A stretch of 64,000 nucleotides of DNA from assembly GCA_009823505.1 (NCBI GenBank), contig VZQC01005585.1, positions 335,552-399,551 of the forward strand, read 5' to 3'. A program made the translations under genes and the position numbers. Source of the stretch: Rhizomys pruinosus. Its lineage: Eukaryota > Chordata > Mammalia > Rodentia > Spalacidae. The notes under the pieces were generated by a model. It ran no database searches. It was given only the letters and a program-made list of their open reading frames with translations, and was not told the origin of the DNA. Numbering within the stretch: the first letter of the stretch is position 1; every line of letters starts with the position of its first letter. Below, in pieces: positions 11,166 through 22,459 of this stretch.

Positions 11166-12113
11166 CGTGTCTCTCATAAGCATGCCCGTTTAAACTTTCC
11201 TTATATCTCCTTAATGCTATATTTTGAGACTTCCTGGTCAGCAGTGACAATTCTTGTAGATATGGTGTCCCTTTCTTCTTCATTGGAATCTTATGTGACT
11301 GCTTCTCCTTCGAATGACTATTTTTCTTTAAGGAACTCAGGATAATAGATCACACTCGACATCATTCTTGTGTCTTAGAATACAACTACTCATAATCTAG
11401 ACTGTCAGGTTGGCTATGCTTAGGTTGTTCTCATTAGCATAGCCTCTAAAATAGCTAACTGCAATTCTCCAGGGTCCTATTATTTCCAATTCATCAAATA
11501 GTCCTTCAATGAAGATAAAAATTAAAACTTCTTGCCACTTTTCCTTCTTGGTGTTAAAACTGACATTAAGACATCACTTAAAGTGAAACATTTGTCAGCT
11601 ATCTTGCTTTTACAGTGAATTTTCTGGAAATCATCTCCCTAGTTAACATCTTTCCAAGGACTATATCCTATTTTCTACTCCACATTTTTTCTTTGCCTTT
11701 ATTTTAAAATTTTTAACAAAAATTCACAGTATTTATGTTCCTAAGTACATGGATATTTATGTAAATACAATGCATGAAATGTTACTGAATGATCTTCATA
11801 AGCATTTTCATTTTCTTGAATATTTCAGAGCAATTTTTCTAAAATCTTAACGTATGATTACTCAACATATAACAATAAGGAAAAGCAACACCTTTATTTT
11901 GGAAATATATTGCTAATTATAGTCTGATTTGGCTATAATTCTTAGATAGAGGAGTAGAAAACATATGAATAACACTGTATTTTATAGATGATATTAACTA
12001 CTAAACAAGATGTTGAATCACACATTTATGAATTCAATGTTATTTTGGCTATTATGATCAATTATAGTCATTATATTCCTGAAATCTTATTTCTAAAGTG
12101 CCAAAGCCTGTTT
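11166..12113. other. No recognised feature
   Basis: AT-rich single-copy-looking sequence. I see no repeat family, coding signal or structure I can support. Confidence 0.4.
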
Positions 12114-12259
12114 TGTTTTGATATTTGAGACAGGGTCTCCCTGTAGCTCCATTTGACCTACAACTCCCTATGTAGACCAAGCTGGTCAATCTCACAAAGA
12201 TCCTCTTGCCTCTGCCTCCCAAGTGCTAAGATTAAATGTGTGGGCCACCAGGCCTGTCT
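12114..12259 (-). mobile_element. B1 SINE, antisense, with TSD
   Basis: GAGACAGGGTCTCCCTGTAG through CTGCCTCCCAAGTGCTAAG and GGCCACCAGGCCTG is antisense B1. The flanks TGCCAAAGCCTGTTT (12099) and TGCCAAAGCTTGTTA (12260) form a slightly diverged TSD. Confidence 0.9.
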
Positions 12260-12274
12260 TGCCAAAGCTTGTTA

Positions 12275-13655
12275 TTTAAATTTGTTAATTTTTTAATGTA
12301 AATTTACTAACTTCAAATTAAATTAATTTTCTAAGCTGTTTTATTAGTTTTCACTTATTAACATGGTACCACAATATCTCATTATATGTGTACATTGTAT
12401 AATGTTTAAACCAGGGTAAACATATGTACTAGAATATTTATTATTTCTTTATGATGAAAATAATATGCTGTTTATTCTAGGTTTTTATAACAAGCAGAAT
12501 TTCATTATTTCTATTGTCACCTTACTGAAAACAACTCCTAGAAAAAGAAGTGGTGACTTTCACTTTAATCATCTTTCCTGTTGAGGGGAATGGATGGACT
12601 GTAAGGAACATAAGAATCAACAGGTGGTCGGAAAATGAAGAAGCTAATGTGAAGATTCTCATCCTGCAACACAATTTAATCATATTTCAACCGAGTCTTG
12701 AGCCAATGTCAACTGTTAAAGGAGTACACTGATGTTCAAAACTTAAAGTTTTCTTTTGCCTATGTTATGCTCATTCATTGGCTAAAAGCAAGACAGAGGG
12801 TGTGTGGCCTTGATGTACATAATAGTCGATCGATATATTAGGGCCCAGGCTTGGTTGTCAGTCGACTAACTATACTCTTGGTACGGGAGATCTAAGAGCT
12901 TCATTCTAATGCCTACTTCATCATGTGGTTCTGGAATTATCTAATATATTCTTCCTCCATTGTTTCCATAAAACTTCCTGATTATGGGAAATAAATGGGA
13001 CAAACCATAACCCTGTTCTTGATGTCAATCTTGTCTGTAACTGATGTCACTCTTTTCCTTACTTCATGATCTGTGGAAATCTTAAACTTCAACTGTTACT
13101 TGTGCAGGTCTTGGTGCTTTATTAGCCATGTGTCCCCAAATTTTAATTCTGAGAGTTTGATTCAAGAGAATCTAAGTGATTATCATGGGTTCCCATGCAT
13201 TCGACCCTGCCCACATTAGGTTTAAGAGCCCACTCTCAATCGTACTCATAAGTCAATTCTTTTTCAGAGCCAAGGAATTGACTATGCTCTAGAAAAATTA
13301 ACATTTTGTAATTAAATGGATAACTTTCTAGAACCAAGTTCTTAAATCAGAATATCTGAGACTTATGAAGAAGAAAAGAAATAAGGGCTTCATCATTGGG
13401 AATTAGGTCAAGTGTGATAATTCTTATTTTCACCTTGAGTCCTGGACACAAGTAAAGTCTAGTCGAGATACAATGTATATAGACGCTTCTGGTAACTTTA
13501 TATGCCACATCATGAATGGTGGTTTCCTTTCTTTTCAAAATACCAAGATGTCACAGCATTTATATCTTCAGAAGACTATTTGGCCTTTATCACATTGACT
13601 GTTCAGGTATGAAGCATTGCATGAATTCCATCCAGTAGATAATTCGTTGGTGTTT
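12275..13655. other. No recognised feature
   Basis: No SINE, LINE or LTR pattern I recognise and no convincing open frame. A short CpG-bearing patch (GTCGATCGAT, AGTCGACTA, GTACGGG) lies at about 12825-12885. Confidence 0.4.
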
Positions 13656-13659
13656 CACA

Positions 13660-14265
13660 TCCTGTATTAGTTACTGTACCTCTTATGATAAAATACCTGA
13701 AAGAAGCAATTTTTTTCAAAAAAAATTTAATTTATTATTTTTTATGTGTATGAGTCTCCATGTAGGTTGGTGCATCTGTGTTGTGCAATGCCGTGGAGGT
13801 CAGAAGAGGCATAGAATTTCCCTGGAACTGGAGTTAAAGATGGCTCTTAGCTGCCATGTGGGTGCCGGAAATCGAACCCTGGTCCTCTGCAAGAGCAGTA
13901 GGTGCTCATAACCACTTAGCCATCTCTCCAGCCCCAAGAAGCAATTAAAGGGAAGAAAGATGAATTTTTGTTCACTGTTTGAGCAGATACAGTCTATTGT
14001 AACAGGAAAGACATGGTAGTCCACACATTCCACAGCTGCTATGGCAGGAACATGAAGTTGTAGACCAAGAAGAAGGTAGGAAGATCAGCCATTAACAAGG
14101 CCAGGTGAAATCCCAAGATCTGCATGTCAGTAACCAGGTTCCTAAATCTTGCTTCTATGCTCTAGACATTCTATGACTTCCTAAAACAGCAACAGCAGTT
14201 GGAAGCACATAATATTTGAACTTATGAGTCTGCAGGGGACATTTCATATTTAAATCATAGCAGTC
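13660..14265 (-). mobile_element. Old MaLR-type LTR, antisense, host of a B2 insertion
   Basis: CTGTATTAGTTACTGTACC and ATGATAAAATACCTG at the left, CAGGAAAGACATGG in the middle and GGGGACATTTCATATTTAAA at the right follow the order of an antisense MaLR (MST/MT-like) LTR. Removing the B2 at 13712-13935 restores continuity. It is highly diverged, so the subfamily is not named. Confidence 0.5.
13712..13935 (-). mobile_element. B2 SINE, antisense, with TSD
   Basis: GTGTTGTGCAATGCCGTGG, CTGGAACTGGAGTTAAAG, GAACCCTGGTCCTCTGCAAG and CCATCTCTCCAGCCCC are antisense B2. An exact TSD AAGAAGCAATT flanks it at 13701-13711 and 13936-13946. Confidence 0.95.
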
Positions 14266-14618
14266 TTTTTGCTAAAGTGGGTCTCCTGATTGTATGGTGT
14301 TTTGTATTAGCAAATCAGGAATTCAGCAGTCTGATACACACAACAGACCAAGGACATCATGTGTGACACTAAGTGGATACTAGTTAAATGTTAATTATGC
14401 CCTTGGATACTGAAGGCAACACTGGACACGTCTGTGTTGATCTTATAAACGAGCACTTTATTATCTACCCCTGTACTACATTCTCACAAGGTGGCCACGT
14501 TTGAGTATCCATGTTAACATAGACCTTTGTTTAGTATCCCTTGACATGTCTGAGAATTTTCGTGTCTCTAGTATAAAGTGACCTATCGAAATCACCATAG
14601 TTCCCATTTGGAAGTAGG

Positions 14619-14659
14619 ATAGTATAGTAAGGTTTTCCCTCATAGTATAGTAAGGTTTT
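14619..14659. repeat. Short tandem duplication
   Basis: TAGTATAGTAAGGTTTT occurs twice, 24 bp apart, just left of the poly(T)/L1 insertion. Confidence 0.6.
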
Positions 14660-14680
14660 GCCACCTATAGAAATAATCAT

Positions 14681-14682
<2 letters not shown>

Positions 14683-14741
<59 letters not shown>
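14683..14741. repeat. Poly(T) run, 59 nt
   Basis: An uninterrupted T run forming the left edge of the L1 insertion at 14742-15079. See the finding on its possible origin. Confidence 0.95.
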
Positions 14742-14743
<2 letters not shown>

Positions 14744-15079
14744 TGGGGTGAATGGTGAAACTACAGCAATGTAGTCTGGACACTCATTGATCAACTTGAT
14801 TGAACATACAACCCCTCACCCCCGCTGGATGGTGGGCTGTGGGAGTTTGGACACAACAGCCTGCAAACTGGTTTCATATGAAGGATGCTTGTACTCATGG
14901 ATTATCACTTATAGCTAAAAAATGAAAAAAAACTGAGAGAAAGATGCAGGACAGTTATGGCAGAATGCATGATCTGGGATGGGGTGGGGGTGGGGGGAAG
15001 GGAAAGGGAAATATGCCTGAACTGAATTGGAAAATGATGTATGAAATGCACAAAACATCAATAAAAAATGTTAAAAAAG
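14742..15079 (+). mobile_element. L1 3' UTR terminus, sense, 5'-truncated
   Basis: Begins TTGGGGTGAATGGTGAAAC and runs through TGGACACTCATTGATCAAC, GAAGGATGCTTGTACTC and a G-rich tract (GGGGTGGGGGTGGGGGG) to ATGAAATGCACAAAACATC and an A-rich end. This is the 3' end of a younger L1 family also seen antisense at 61512 and 33780. TCATTCT occurs on both sides (14677 and 15082), a candidate TSD. No coding part remains. Confidence 0.85.
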
Positions 15080-16445
15080 AGTCATTCTGTAATAAGTGAA
15101 TTCTACATCTAAAAATTCCACTTGCTCAGCAACATGTTGATAAATTTTCTTAAAGTGATTATCCTCAACCTTTTTTTTTTCCAATTTTTGACTATTTCTT
15201 GCTATGGATAAGTAGAAAATTTCATTTTGGCTGTCTGTCCAGTTTGCCACCCATATCCCTTTCTCTATGGAACTTCTCCACTAATTCCTATGGATCAAGC
15301 TCCATAACCATCTCTTTGCTTTACTAATTTTTAGTAATCTTGATCTTGTGAAAATAGACTGATATATGCTGTCACCTAGTGTCAATTACTGTGAGGGAGG
15401 GCTGGTAAACCCCCTGAATATCAATGAAGCTGGCTCTGTGATTGCCTTGCCTGGAACCATTCTAATCTGCAGATTACAGTCACCACCAAATTCCATGCTG
15501 GTGTTAGTAGCTCTCCTAAAGGCATCCTGGTGGCCTTCCTGAGTGCTGTGTTCACTGGAAGGTCATCTAGAATAAAATCCTCTTTTGGATCTTTTGGTCT
15601 CATATTATATATCTATTCCTACATGTTTAACCATCCAAACCTCCTTATTAGTTCCTCTAGTATCTTCTAGTGAAATGCAAACATTGCAACTCTTCATAGC
15701 TTGAGACATAGATTCTATGAGAGCTATGGAAGTGATGAATTTACCTTACCCTGTAAAACAATGTCAGATGCCTTAGCTCTAAGAAAATATTCCAACCTAA
15801 ATGAATTCTTAGCTACCTTATCTTAACATTCTCTATTTATTCATGACTTTCAAAATGCAATTCTAGAGCTACTTTTTTTATGCCTTTTAATGAAGCTAAC
15901 AAGTATTCAAGTCACTTTGGTGTAAAATATATTTTTTTCAACAGTAATATCCCTGCCTTAATGATATTATATTTTAATTTATTATCCAGAAGGGAGGTGG
16001 ATGCATCCCCTAAAAAATGTACCTGTTCCCTTATGTCTAAAGCCTCTACAGTATCTTTTAGGACAACAAATTTCCTGCATCTTACTATAATGAGAAAAGT
16101 TTGCTCAATAAGATCTTAAGTCAGGACCTTGTCATATGTCAACATCCTTCAAAACGTCAGTCTAGATCTGTTCATCATGTATGCCAGAGTCTAGATCTTT
16201 TTATCATATATGCCAGAGTCCTGCTTTAGGAGCCACAGCTTCAACTTAAATGACAACAACAACAACAAAGATTTACTCTTGCTAAGCATTGTATTATATA
16301 TGAGGCTCTGTGAATCAGGAGTTATTACCTTAGATTTGTCCACTCTTCCACAATAGGGGGCAAAAAACCCCTACCGAATTAATGGTTCTTACAACTTAGC
16401 CTTTTGCTGTTTGATAATATCTCTCAATCACTTTTCCTGTTTTTG
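15080..16445. other. Unclassified sequence with a short (AAC)n
   Basis: No family recognised. A short ACAACAACAACAACAA run lies near 16253. A 60-codon minus-strand frame at 15421-15603 has no recognisable domain, so I do not call it a gene. Confidence 0.4.
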
Positions 16446-16449
16446 AGAA

Positions 16450-17990
16450 CTTCATATTATGCATTGTGGTTATCTTTACCACTCTCCCTCATCTGCTCTC
16501 AGATAGACCCCTATCTCCATGCCCACCCTCCAACTTCTCATCCCCATTTTTTTTAGTCCATTGGGTCCAGTTGGTGGTGTCCAAATATTCTTGGACTTGG
16601 ACATTCCCCTGGAGCATTATTAACATACCAGGAGTCACATCCTTAAAAGAAATTAACTCTCTAGATCCTGTGAGAATGACTTTTATTATACGTTTACATA
16701 TTAATAAATGCCTGTACTCTTCCAGAAAATACTGTACTGTTGTGAATAGCTTCTCGGCAGGAGGTGGGATTTCCTGTCCACCTTCTCCCTCCATACTGGG
16801 ATTTCGTCTGGTTTGAAGTAGTACAGATCTTGTGCATACCAGCACAATCCGTGTCTGCGCAACACTTTTGTTGCATTCATCCACCACCTTTGTGTCTTAC
16901 AATCTTTCCAACCCTTCTCACTTGATGAGGGTGGGAGGGGTGTGATATAGATGTCCCACGTAGGGATTTTATTTTCTGAATGTTGACCAGTTAATGGGTC
17001 ATCATCATGTTAATCATTACAACAAAAGTAAGATTTCCTGATGAGAGCTGAGAGCTGCATTAATCTATGGGTTTAATGATGTCATTAGCAGTGGGTTTAA
17101 ACTATGTCCATTTCACAGAATAAAAATAGTAATATCAGTAATATTGCCCCTAGGGTCTATGATCTATGTGTGTATCCACAGGTTTATGCCCCTGGTAATA
17201 GTGCCAGGTATGAGCTCCATCTCGTGGAATGGGTCTTATTGCCAATATTGCACCAATGGGCATATCTTGCCAGGCCAGTTTTTAATGTAGCTCTAAGGGT
17301 TCACACCTGTGTAAGACTGATGATTACTTTTCTTTCCAGTAGCTTATGTAGCACCTTCAGGACAATGAAACTAGCCAGTAGCATGAAGCTTGAGGTTAGT
17401 ACTGGTCCTTAGGTAGTAGTAAGCTTCTGGTCCTTAGGGAAGGATGGAAGCCCAGAAATGCTGGTTCTGGTATCAGTGAGGAATGCTGCAACAGTAGCAA
17501 TAGGGTAAATCAACTCAGTGAGTTTAATGATGTCAGTAGCAGTAGGTTTAAACTATGTCCATTTGGACAATGGAGAAAAAGGTTGCTCTTCTTTTTGCCA
17601 TGCCCCTTTTCATCTGAACTGCTACCAGAAGGTGCTGCTAACATTTGGTGTGAGTTTTCCATATCAATTAAGGCAATCAGCGCAATTTTTCACTTGAGTC
17701 TTTCTACTCATATGATTCAAATTTTAAGAAAACTGACATTAAAATCAACCATTACAGCACCCTTTATGTGAGCACAGAGGTGGATCCTCAGGGGTGATTG
17801 TTGGATCTGTCAGTCAATGTCTTCTTGTACCAGGATTACTGAGGGTAACATTGTCAACAGAGACTTGCCCATCGTTTGCTGACATTTACTGGTTATTTAT
17901 TTACCTTAGTGTCTGTCACCACTGGGAAACCATCCTGTCTTGCTTTAGTCTTTTCTATATCATTACAACATGCAAAATTTAGTTCATTCC
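16450..17990 (-). mobile_element. Long Lx-type L1 3' UTR, antisense
   Basis: Contains the fullest copy here of the old antisense L1 3' UTR: AAAAGAAATTAACTCTC, GATATAGATGTCCCAC, GAGCTGCATTAATCTATGGG, CCTAGGGTCTATGA, CACCAATGGGCATATCTTGC and GTAAGACTGATGATTAC. Two copies of GATGTCATTAGCAGTGGG-like sequence followed by TTTAAACTATGTCCATTT lie 452 bp apart (17077 and 17529), an internal duplication. Frames of 60-132 codons here are fortuitous. Confidence 0.65.
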
Positions 17991-17999
17991 CAAGGATCA

Positions 18000-19578
18000 C
18001 AATGTACACAGAATGTCTATTTGCTTTGATCTTTAATGTGGACACCTGTTTCTAAAATCAGAGTTCTTAGTATATGGTTCTAAATGATATGGGGAATGCT
18101 GAACATATATTTTCTAAATGAATAACTGCATTTCCAAGGGAACAAAGGAGGTTTACATAGGCAAGGCACTGAAAAACTTAAGTGATGAAAACACTTAAGG
18201 AATCAAGAGAGCTGTAAAATCTCATTGTGAACATGAACTAAATTCAACAAGCTGGGATAGTGTAGCATAAAATGTTGAAGTGGTATAAGTGTCATCAGCT
18301 AATCAAAGTATCATTCAGTTTTGACCGTTATGAATAGCTAAGTGTCAACTTACTGAAAAAATCATACTGTAATAAGAAATGTGCAGTCTGATTGAAATGA
18401 AGTGACCTTGGTAATATCATGAATGAAAAGGTCAGCAGAGGAAACAAGTGACCACAGGGAGTTTAAAGAATGGGTGATATTAATAAAGGAGAAAGTATGT
18501 AGAAGTGTAAATATGGAGAGCCCTGACCTCTGTGTTACAAAGCTGATCTCTAGGACAGAGTGGTTGTCAAGAAGTTTGGGTTATTAAAGAAGAAAATCAA
18601 ATGGAAAGTGAAGAAGACAGTAAAGTAAATGTCACACAGACTCAATTAACTGGGTAGTGTTAAGAGCCCTGATCTGAAAATCTAAGTTGGCTTTGGGCTG
18701 TTTTCGACATTGTTTGGCTGACAAGTGACAGTGTGGTCAGAATATTTTTCTGTTGATTAAAGAAAGCTTAATTTTAAAAAGAATTCCATATACTTGCATT
18801 TTTGTTAATAAGGCTTTAGGCAAAATTATCATGAAATGAGTCATATACCCAAAAGCTATGAATTGTTAAAGTTATTACTTTCCCTGTCTGAAAAAACCCT
18901 ACATTTTTATGAATGCATTAAAATGCAGATACATTTATAGCAGTCATTTGTATTCCCAATCTAAGTGCTTCATTTGCAGCAAGATGATTCTTTAAAGGCT
19001 ATGTTTTTATTTTCTAGTTTTCCATAAGCTTATAGTATGGCTCACAAATGCATTATTATCTTTAAGGAATTGAATACTATTATCAATCATCTTTCAGACA
19101 TAATCAAGACCATAATCAAAAACTGTGCACTGATCAACTTGTTTTCACCTAAATTAGAGCATTCATTCCAATCCAAAGATTTTCATGACATTTGTGCATA
19201 GGCAAAATTGAAAGTTTAAAGAAAAACCCAGGGTGAAAGAATATATTTATTATTTGTATCTTTCAGACCGAAGTTCACAAATGGATTTGGTAGTTATTTA
19301 CATAACATGGAGAAATATATTTACATAATATTTAAATTTTGAAATAATAATAGAACAGAAATAATAGCAATAAAATATGAAAAACTATTATATTGCCTCA
19401 TGCCATCAATATAGACCAAAGATCATTATTTGAACCCTTATAACTTGTCCAATATATTTCATGTGATGTTACACACCATATATCCTAACTACAAAAAATG
19501 TTTCATTACAATTGATTAAATATAACAATGGATTTCTTTTGAAATGTATAGTTGTAAGTATCAAATACTAGAGCGTAC
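18000..19578. other. No recognised feature
   Basis: AT-rich, apparently single-copy sequence. I could not assign any part to a repeat or gene. Confidence 0.4.
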
Positions 19579-20848
19579 AATTTTTTAAATATTTTATTGA
19601 AGTTTCGTTCATTTCATACAACATTTCTCAGTCCAATTTAGACTCATTTCCCTTTCCATGCCCCCCACTCCACCTGAGTTCATGCATTCTGCCATACATT
19701 GTCTTGTATCTTTTTTCTGAGTCTTTTAAAGTTTTTCAAAGCAAAAGATTGTTGTTTTGGGGATAACTTTATGATTTCAGTTGGTTCTTTGTCCAAGTTC
19801 TTTTGTTGTTGTGGTTCCCTCCAATTTGTATTGCATCAACATAAGCATATATATATATATATCACCTATGCTAAAATTATGTCATCTGAAAATAAACTGT
19901 GTTATTTCCAAACCATATTTCAGGATTCACATTTTCCCTTTTAATTTTATATTACTCTAAAATATGCATACATACCCTCCACCCATATACTAAGAATACA
20001 AAGTCTGAAAATAAGTGGTAGGTTAATTCTAGAGCCTGTTAAGGGATTCACATTATAAGAGCACAGTTGCTTTCAGATAGAGAGGAATATAACATTAACA
20101 TTGCTCAGTTTGTCTTACAACTAGGTACTTGGTGCTAGCGTCCACAGATGAGGGATGCCATTCATCCTTTGGTCTTATGTTTTTCTGGGGCTGTGTTACT
20201 TCACTTAGCATAATGGCTTCTAGTTCCATCCATTTACCTACAAAGTTCATGATGTCATCTTTCTTTACCCCTGCATAGAACTTCATTGTGTAGAAATACC
20301 ACATTTTCTCTATCCACTTGTTGGTTGAGGGACACTTGGATGGTTCCAGCTCTTCACTATTGTGAAGAAAGCTGCAATAAACATGAATATGCATCTATCT
20401 CTGGAGTAGGATGTGTCTTGTGGATATATACCCAGGAGTGGTATGACTCGGTCAGGTGGTAGGCTCATTTTGAGTCTTTTAAGGGTTCTCCATACTGCTT
20501 TCCATAGTGTTTGTAAGAGTTTACATTCCCACCAGCAGTGGATGAGTGTTCTCCTTTCCCCACAACCTCTCCAGCATTTCGTATCCTTTGTTTTCTTGAT
20601 CCTAACCAGTCTTTATGAAGTGTGATGATATCTTAAAGTGGTTTTAATTTGCATTTCCTTAACTATTGGTGAAGTTGAACACTTTTAAAGATGTTTATTT
20701 CCTCACTTGTGAAGTCTCTGTTAAATTCTTTACCCCATCTTTTGAGTGAGTCATTTGTTTTCTTATTTCCCTGTTTTTTGAGTAGTTTATATATTCTGGA
20801 AGTTAATGCTCTATCAGATATGTCAGCAGTGAAGGTTTACTCAGAGCA
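19579..20848 (-). mobile_element. L1 3' end through ORF2 C-terminus, antisense, 5'-truncated
   Basis: A T-rich left end leads into the antisense 3' terminus (CATTTCATACAACATTTC, CCCTTTCCATGCCCC) and then ORF2: CTGTGTTACTTCACTTAG, AGTTCCATCCATTTACC, TATACCCAGGAGTGGTATG, CATTCCCACCAGCAGTGG, ending near CTATCAGATATGTCAGCAG. The minus-strand frame gives a recognisable ORF2 C-terminal stretch containing KMWYFYTMKFYAGVKKDD before breaking. A (TA)n run lies at 19848-19862. Confidence 0.9.
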
Positions 20849-21587
20849 ATTCAAAGGAAAGGATCAACTATCCCTAAGAAGATCATATAAATTTTTAATA
20901 CATGGACAAATGAGCTACTTTTAATATCTTTCATAATATGTTAAATGGAGGAACTTTTCTCTACATTAGATGATTTTGTGACTTATTTAATAATTGCTTT
21001 ATCCATAAGTGATAGTTTTAATTTGATCATAATCTTCTCTGCTCAAAGAAATAATGTTTATTATAAATCTCTGTGTTCTAACTTGCTTCAATAAAGTATT
21101 ATTTCCAAAACCAATTTTGTTGTTTATTAGAAGCAATTGCTATTTTACCTCAGAATAGAATTCTTGGACCAAGCTGACTGAAATGATTCATGTATATTTG
21201 ACAGTAGATTTCCCACTCATTCTTTAGCTCCTGAGTACCATCTTCTGGCAATACATAGAGTAGGAAGTGTTAAATGGGATGGGGAATGGGAAGGCAGGGC
21301 AGAGGAAAGAGTATGGGCAGGGCTAACTAACATTAATGGTCTTTAGAAAAAGCTGTACAGAAGCTTACCTCTGTAGATGCTTCTGAAAATATAAACATAC
21401 TTTAATAATGCTATTGCCCCTGCTTGTGGTTAGTCACCAGAAAAAAATAAGGGGAAATCAAACTGGTGCTAACTTCAAAGCCTCATGTCTACCGGCAAGC
21501 TGTCACAGTGCTTGGAGCTTGCTATTCATGTTACCCAAAGGTCTTACTTTTGAAATACTCATTTTAAGCTTAATTTTCTTATTTTTT
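20849..21587. other. Unclassified sequence with a G-rich patch
   Basis: Includes GGGATGGGGAATGGGAAGG near 21278 followed by CTAACATTAATGG, suggestive of an old sense LINE 3' tail, but I cannot place it. Confidence 0.35.
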
Positions 21588-21662
21588 TCAGTTCTGGAGA
21601 TTGAACCTAGAACCTCATGCATACAAAGCAAGCATTCTACCATTGAGTTATAACCCAAGGCC
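21588..21662 (-). mobile_element. ID SINE, antisense
   Basis: TTCTGGAGATTGAACCTAG and AGCAAGCATTCTACCATTG then GAGTTATAACCCAAGG are the reverse complement of an ID element, with T-rich sequence at its left edge. Confidence 0.8.
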
Positions 21663-21725
21663 TTCCATTTATTTTTAAATAGATAAAGATTATAAAATGT
21701 TTCTCTAAAGCTAATTGCCATGGAT

Positions 21726-21835
21726 CTGGGGACATGGGTCAGAAGGAAAAAGACCTTGTTCTACAAGCATGAAGACCATAGTTCAAATCCCTAGAACCTA
21801 CATAAAATGCCTGATAGCATCATAACCAGATGATA
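21726..21835 (+). mobile_element. Old tRNA-derived SINE (B2/B3-like), sense
   Basis: CTGGGGACATGGGTCAG resembles the A-box region and AGTTCAAATCCCTAGAACC the B-box region of the B2/B3 group. The rest is too decayed for subfamily assignment. Confidence 0.5.
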
Positions 21836-22317
21836 AAGTAAAATACTATGACTGAAGACACCAGATACTTTGATGTCAGCACATAGAGAAATCAATCTTG
21901 AACCATCCTAGAAATTCTCTTTCCCTTCTGCTTAGCTTTCATACTGATGGAAGGTGCTATGCAGGCTACTAGGGTATAAAGGTCATCAGTGTTCTTACTC
22001 AGCACTGGATTCTTCATGCTAAATTACCAACCTGCCCTTCAGTGCATGTGGCAAGACTGTTGAGATAACTAACTATTCACTGAACTTAAGGCATGCTCCA
22101 TAGGAATGAATTCTTGCCTGGTACTTTGACCATGTACACATGATCAAAACCCATGGCTAGGAAAGTCACAGGCCCCAAGGGAGGACTTTTGACTCTGTTC
22201 AGATAAACGATTACGCTGTCAAAGTGCCTTCTGAATATTTATGTTTATACCCATATGTTGTGGCCCTCTTAACCTTGTTCATGCAATTGAAATGAATTTG
22301 ATAAAAGAAAGTACTTT
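21836..22317. other. No recognised feature
   Basis: Nothing I can support in this stretch. Confidence 0.35.
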
Positions 22318-22436
22318 TGAGACATGAGACATGGTCTACCAGTAGAAACAGCTGGCCTGGTCCTCACTATGTAGAGTAAACTGGCCAATCTGATTGCCTC
22401 TGCCTCTAGAGTTCCGTGAAGACCCAACCCCCCAAG
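22318..22436 (-). mobile_element. Old B1 SINE, antisense, at the edge of an L1 insertion
   Basis: GAGACATGAGACATGGTCT, CAGCTGGCCTGGTCCTCAC and TTGCCTCTGCCTCTAGAG are a decayed antisense B1. An L1 fragment is inserted just beyond its left arm. Confidence 0.55.
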
Positions 22437-22459
22437 CCTAGGTAGGTTGCTCATTTCTT

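Noticed and set aside
14531..14794. Lysine-rich minus-strand frame
   Set aside because: It is translation of a 59-nt poly(T) run.
16466..16887. Frames of 116 and 132 codons on opposite strands
   Set aside because: Both lie in a non-coding old L1 3' UTR that recurs elsewhere in the window with different frames.
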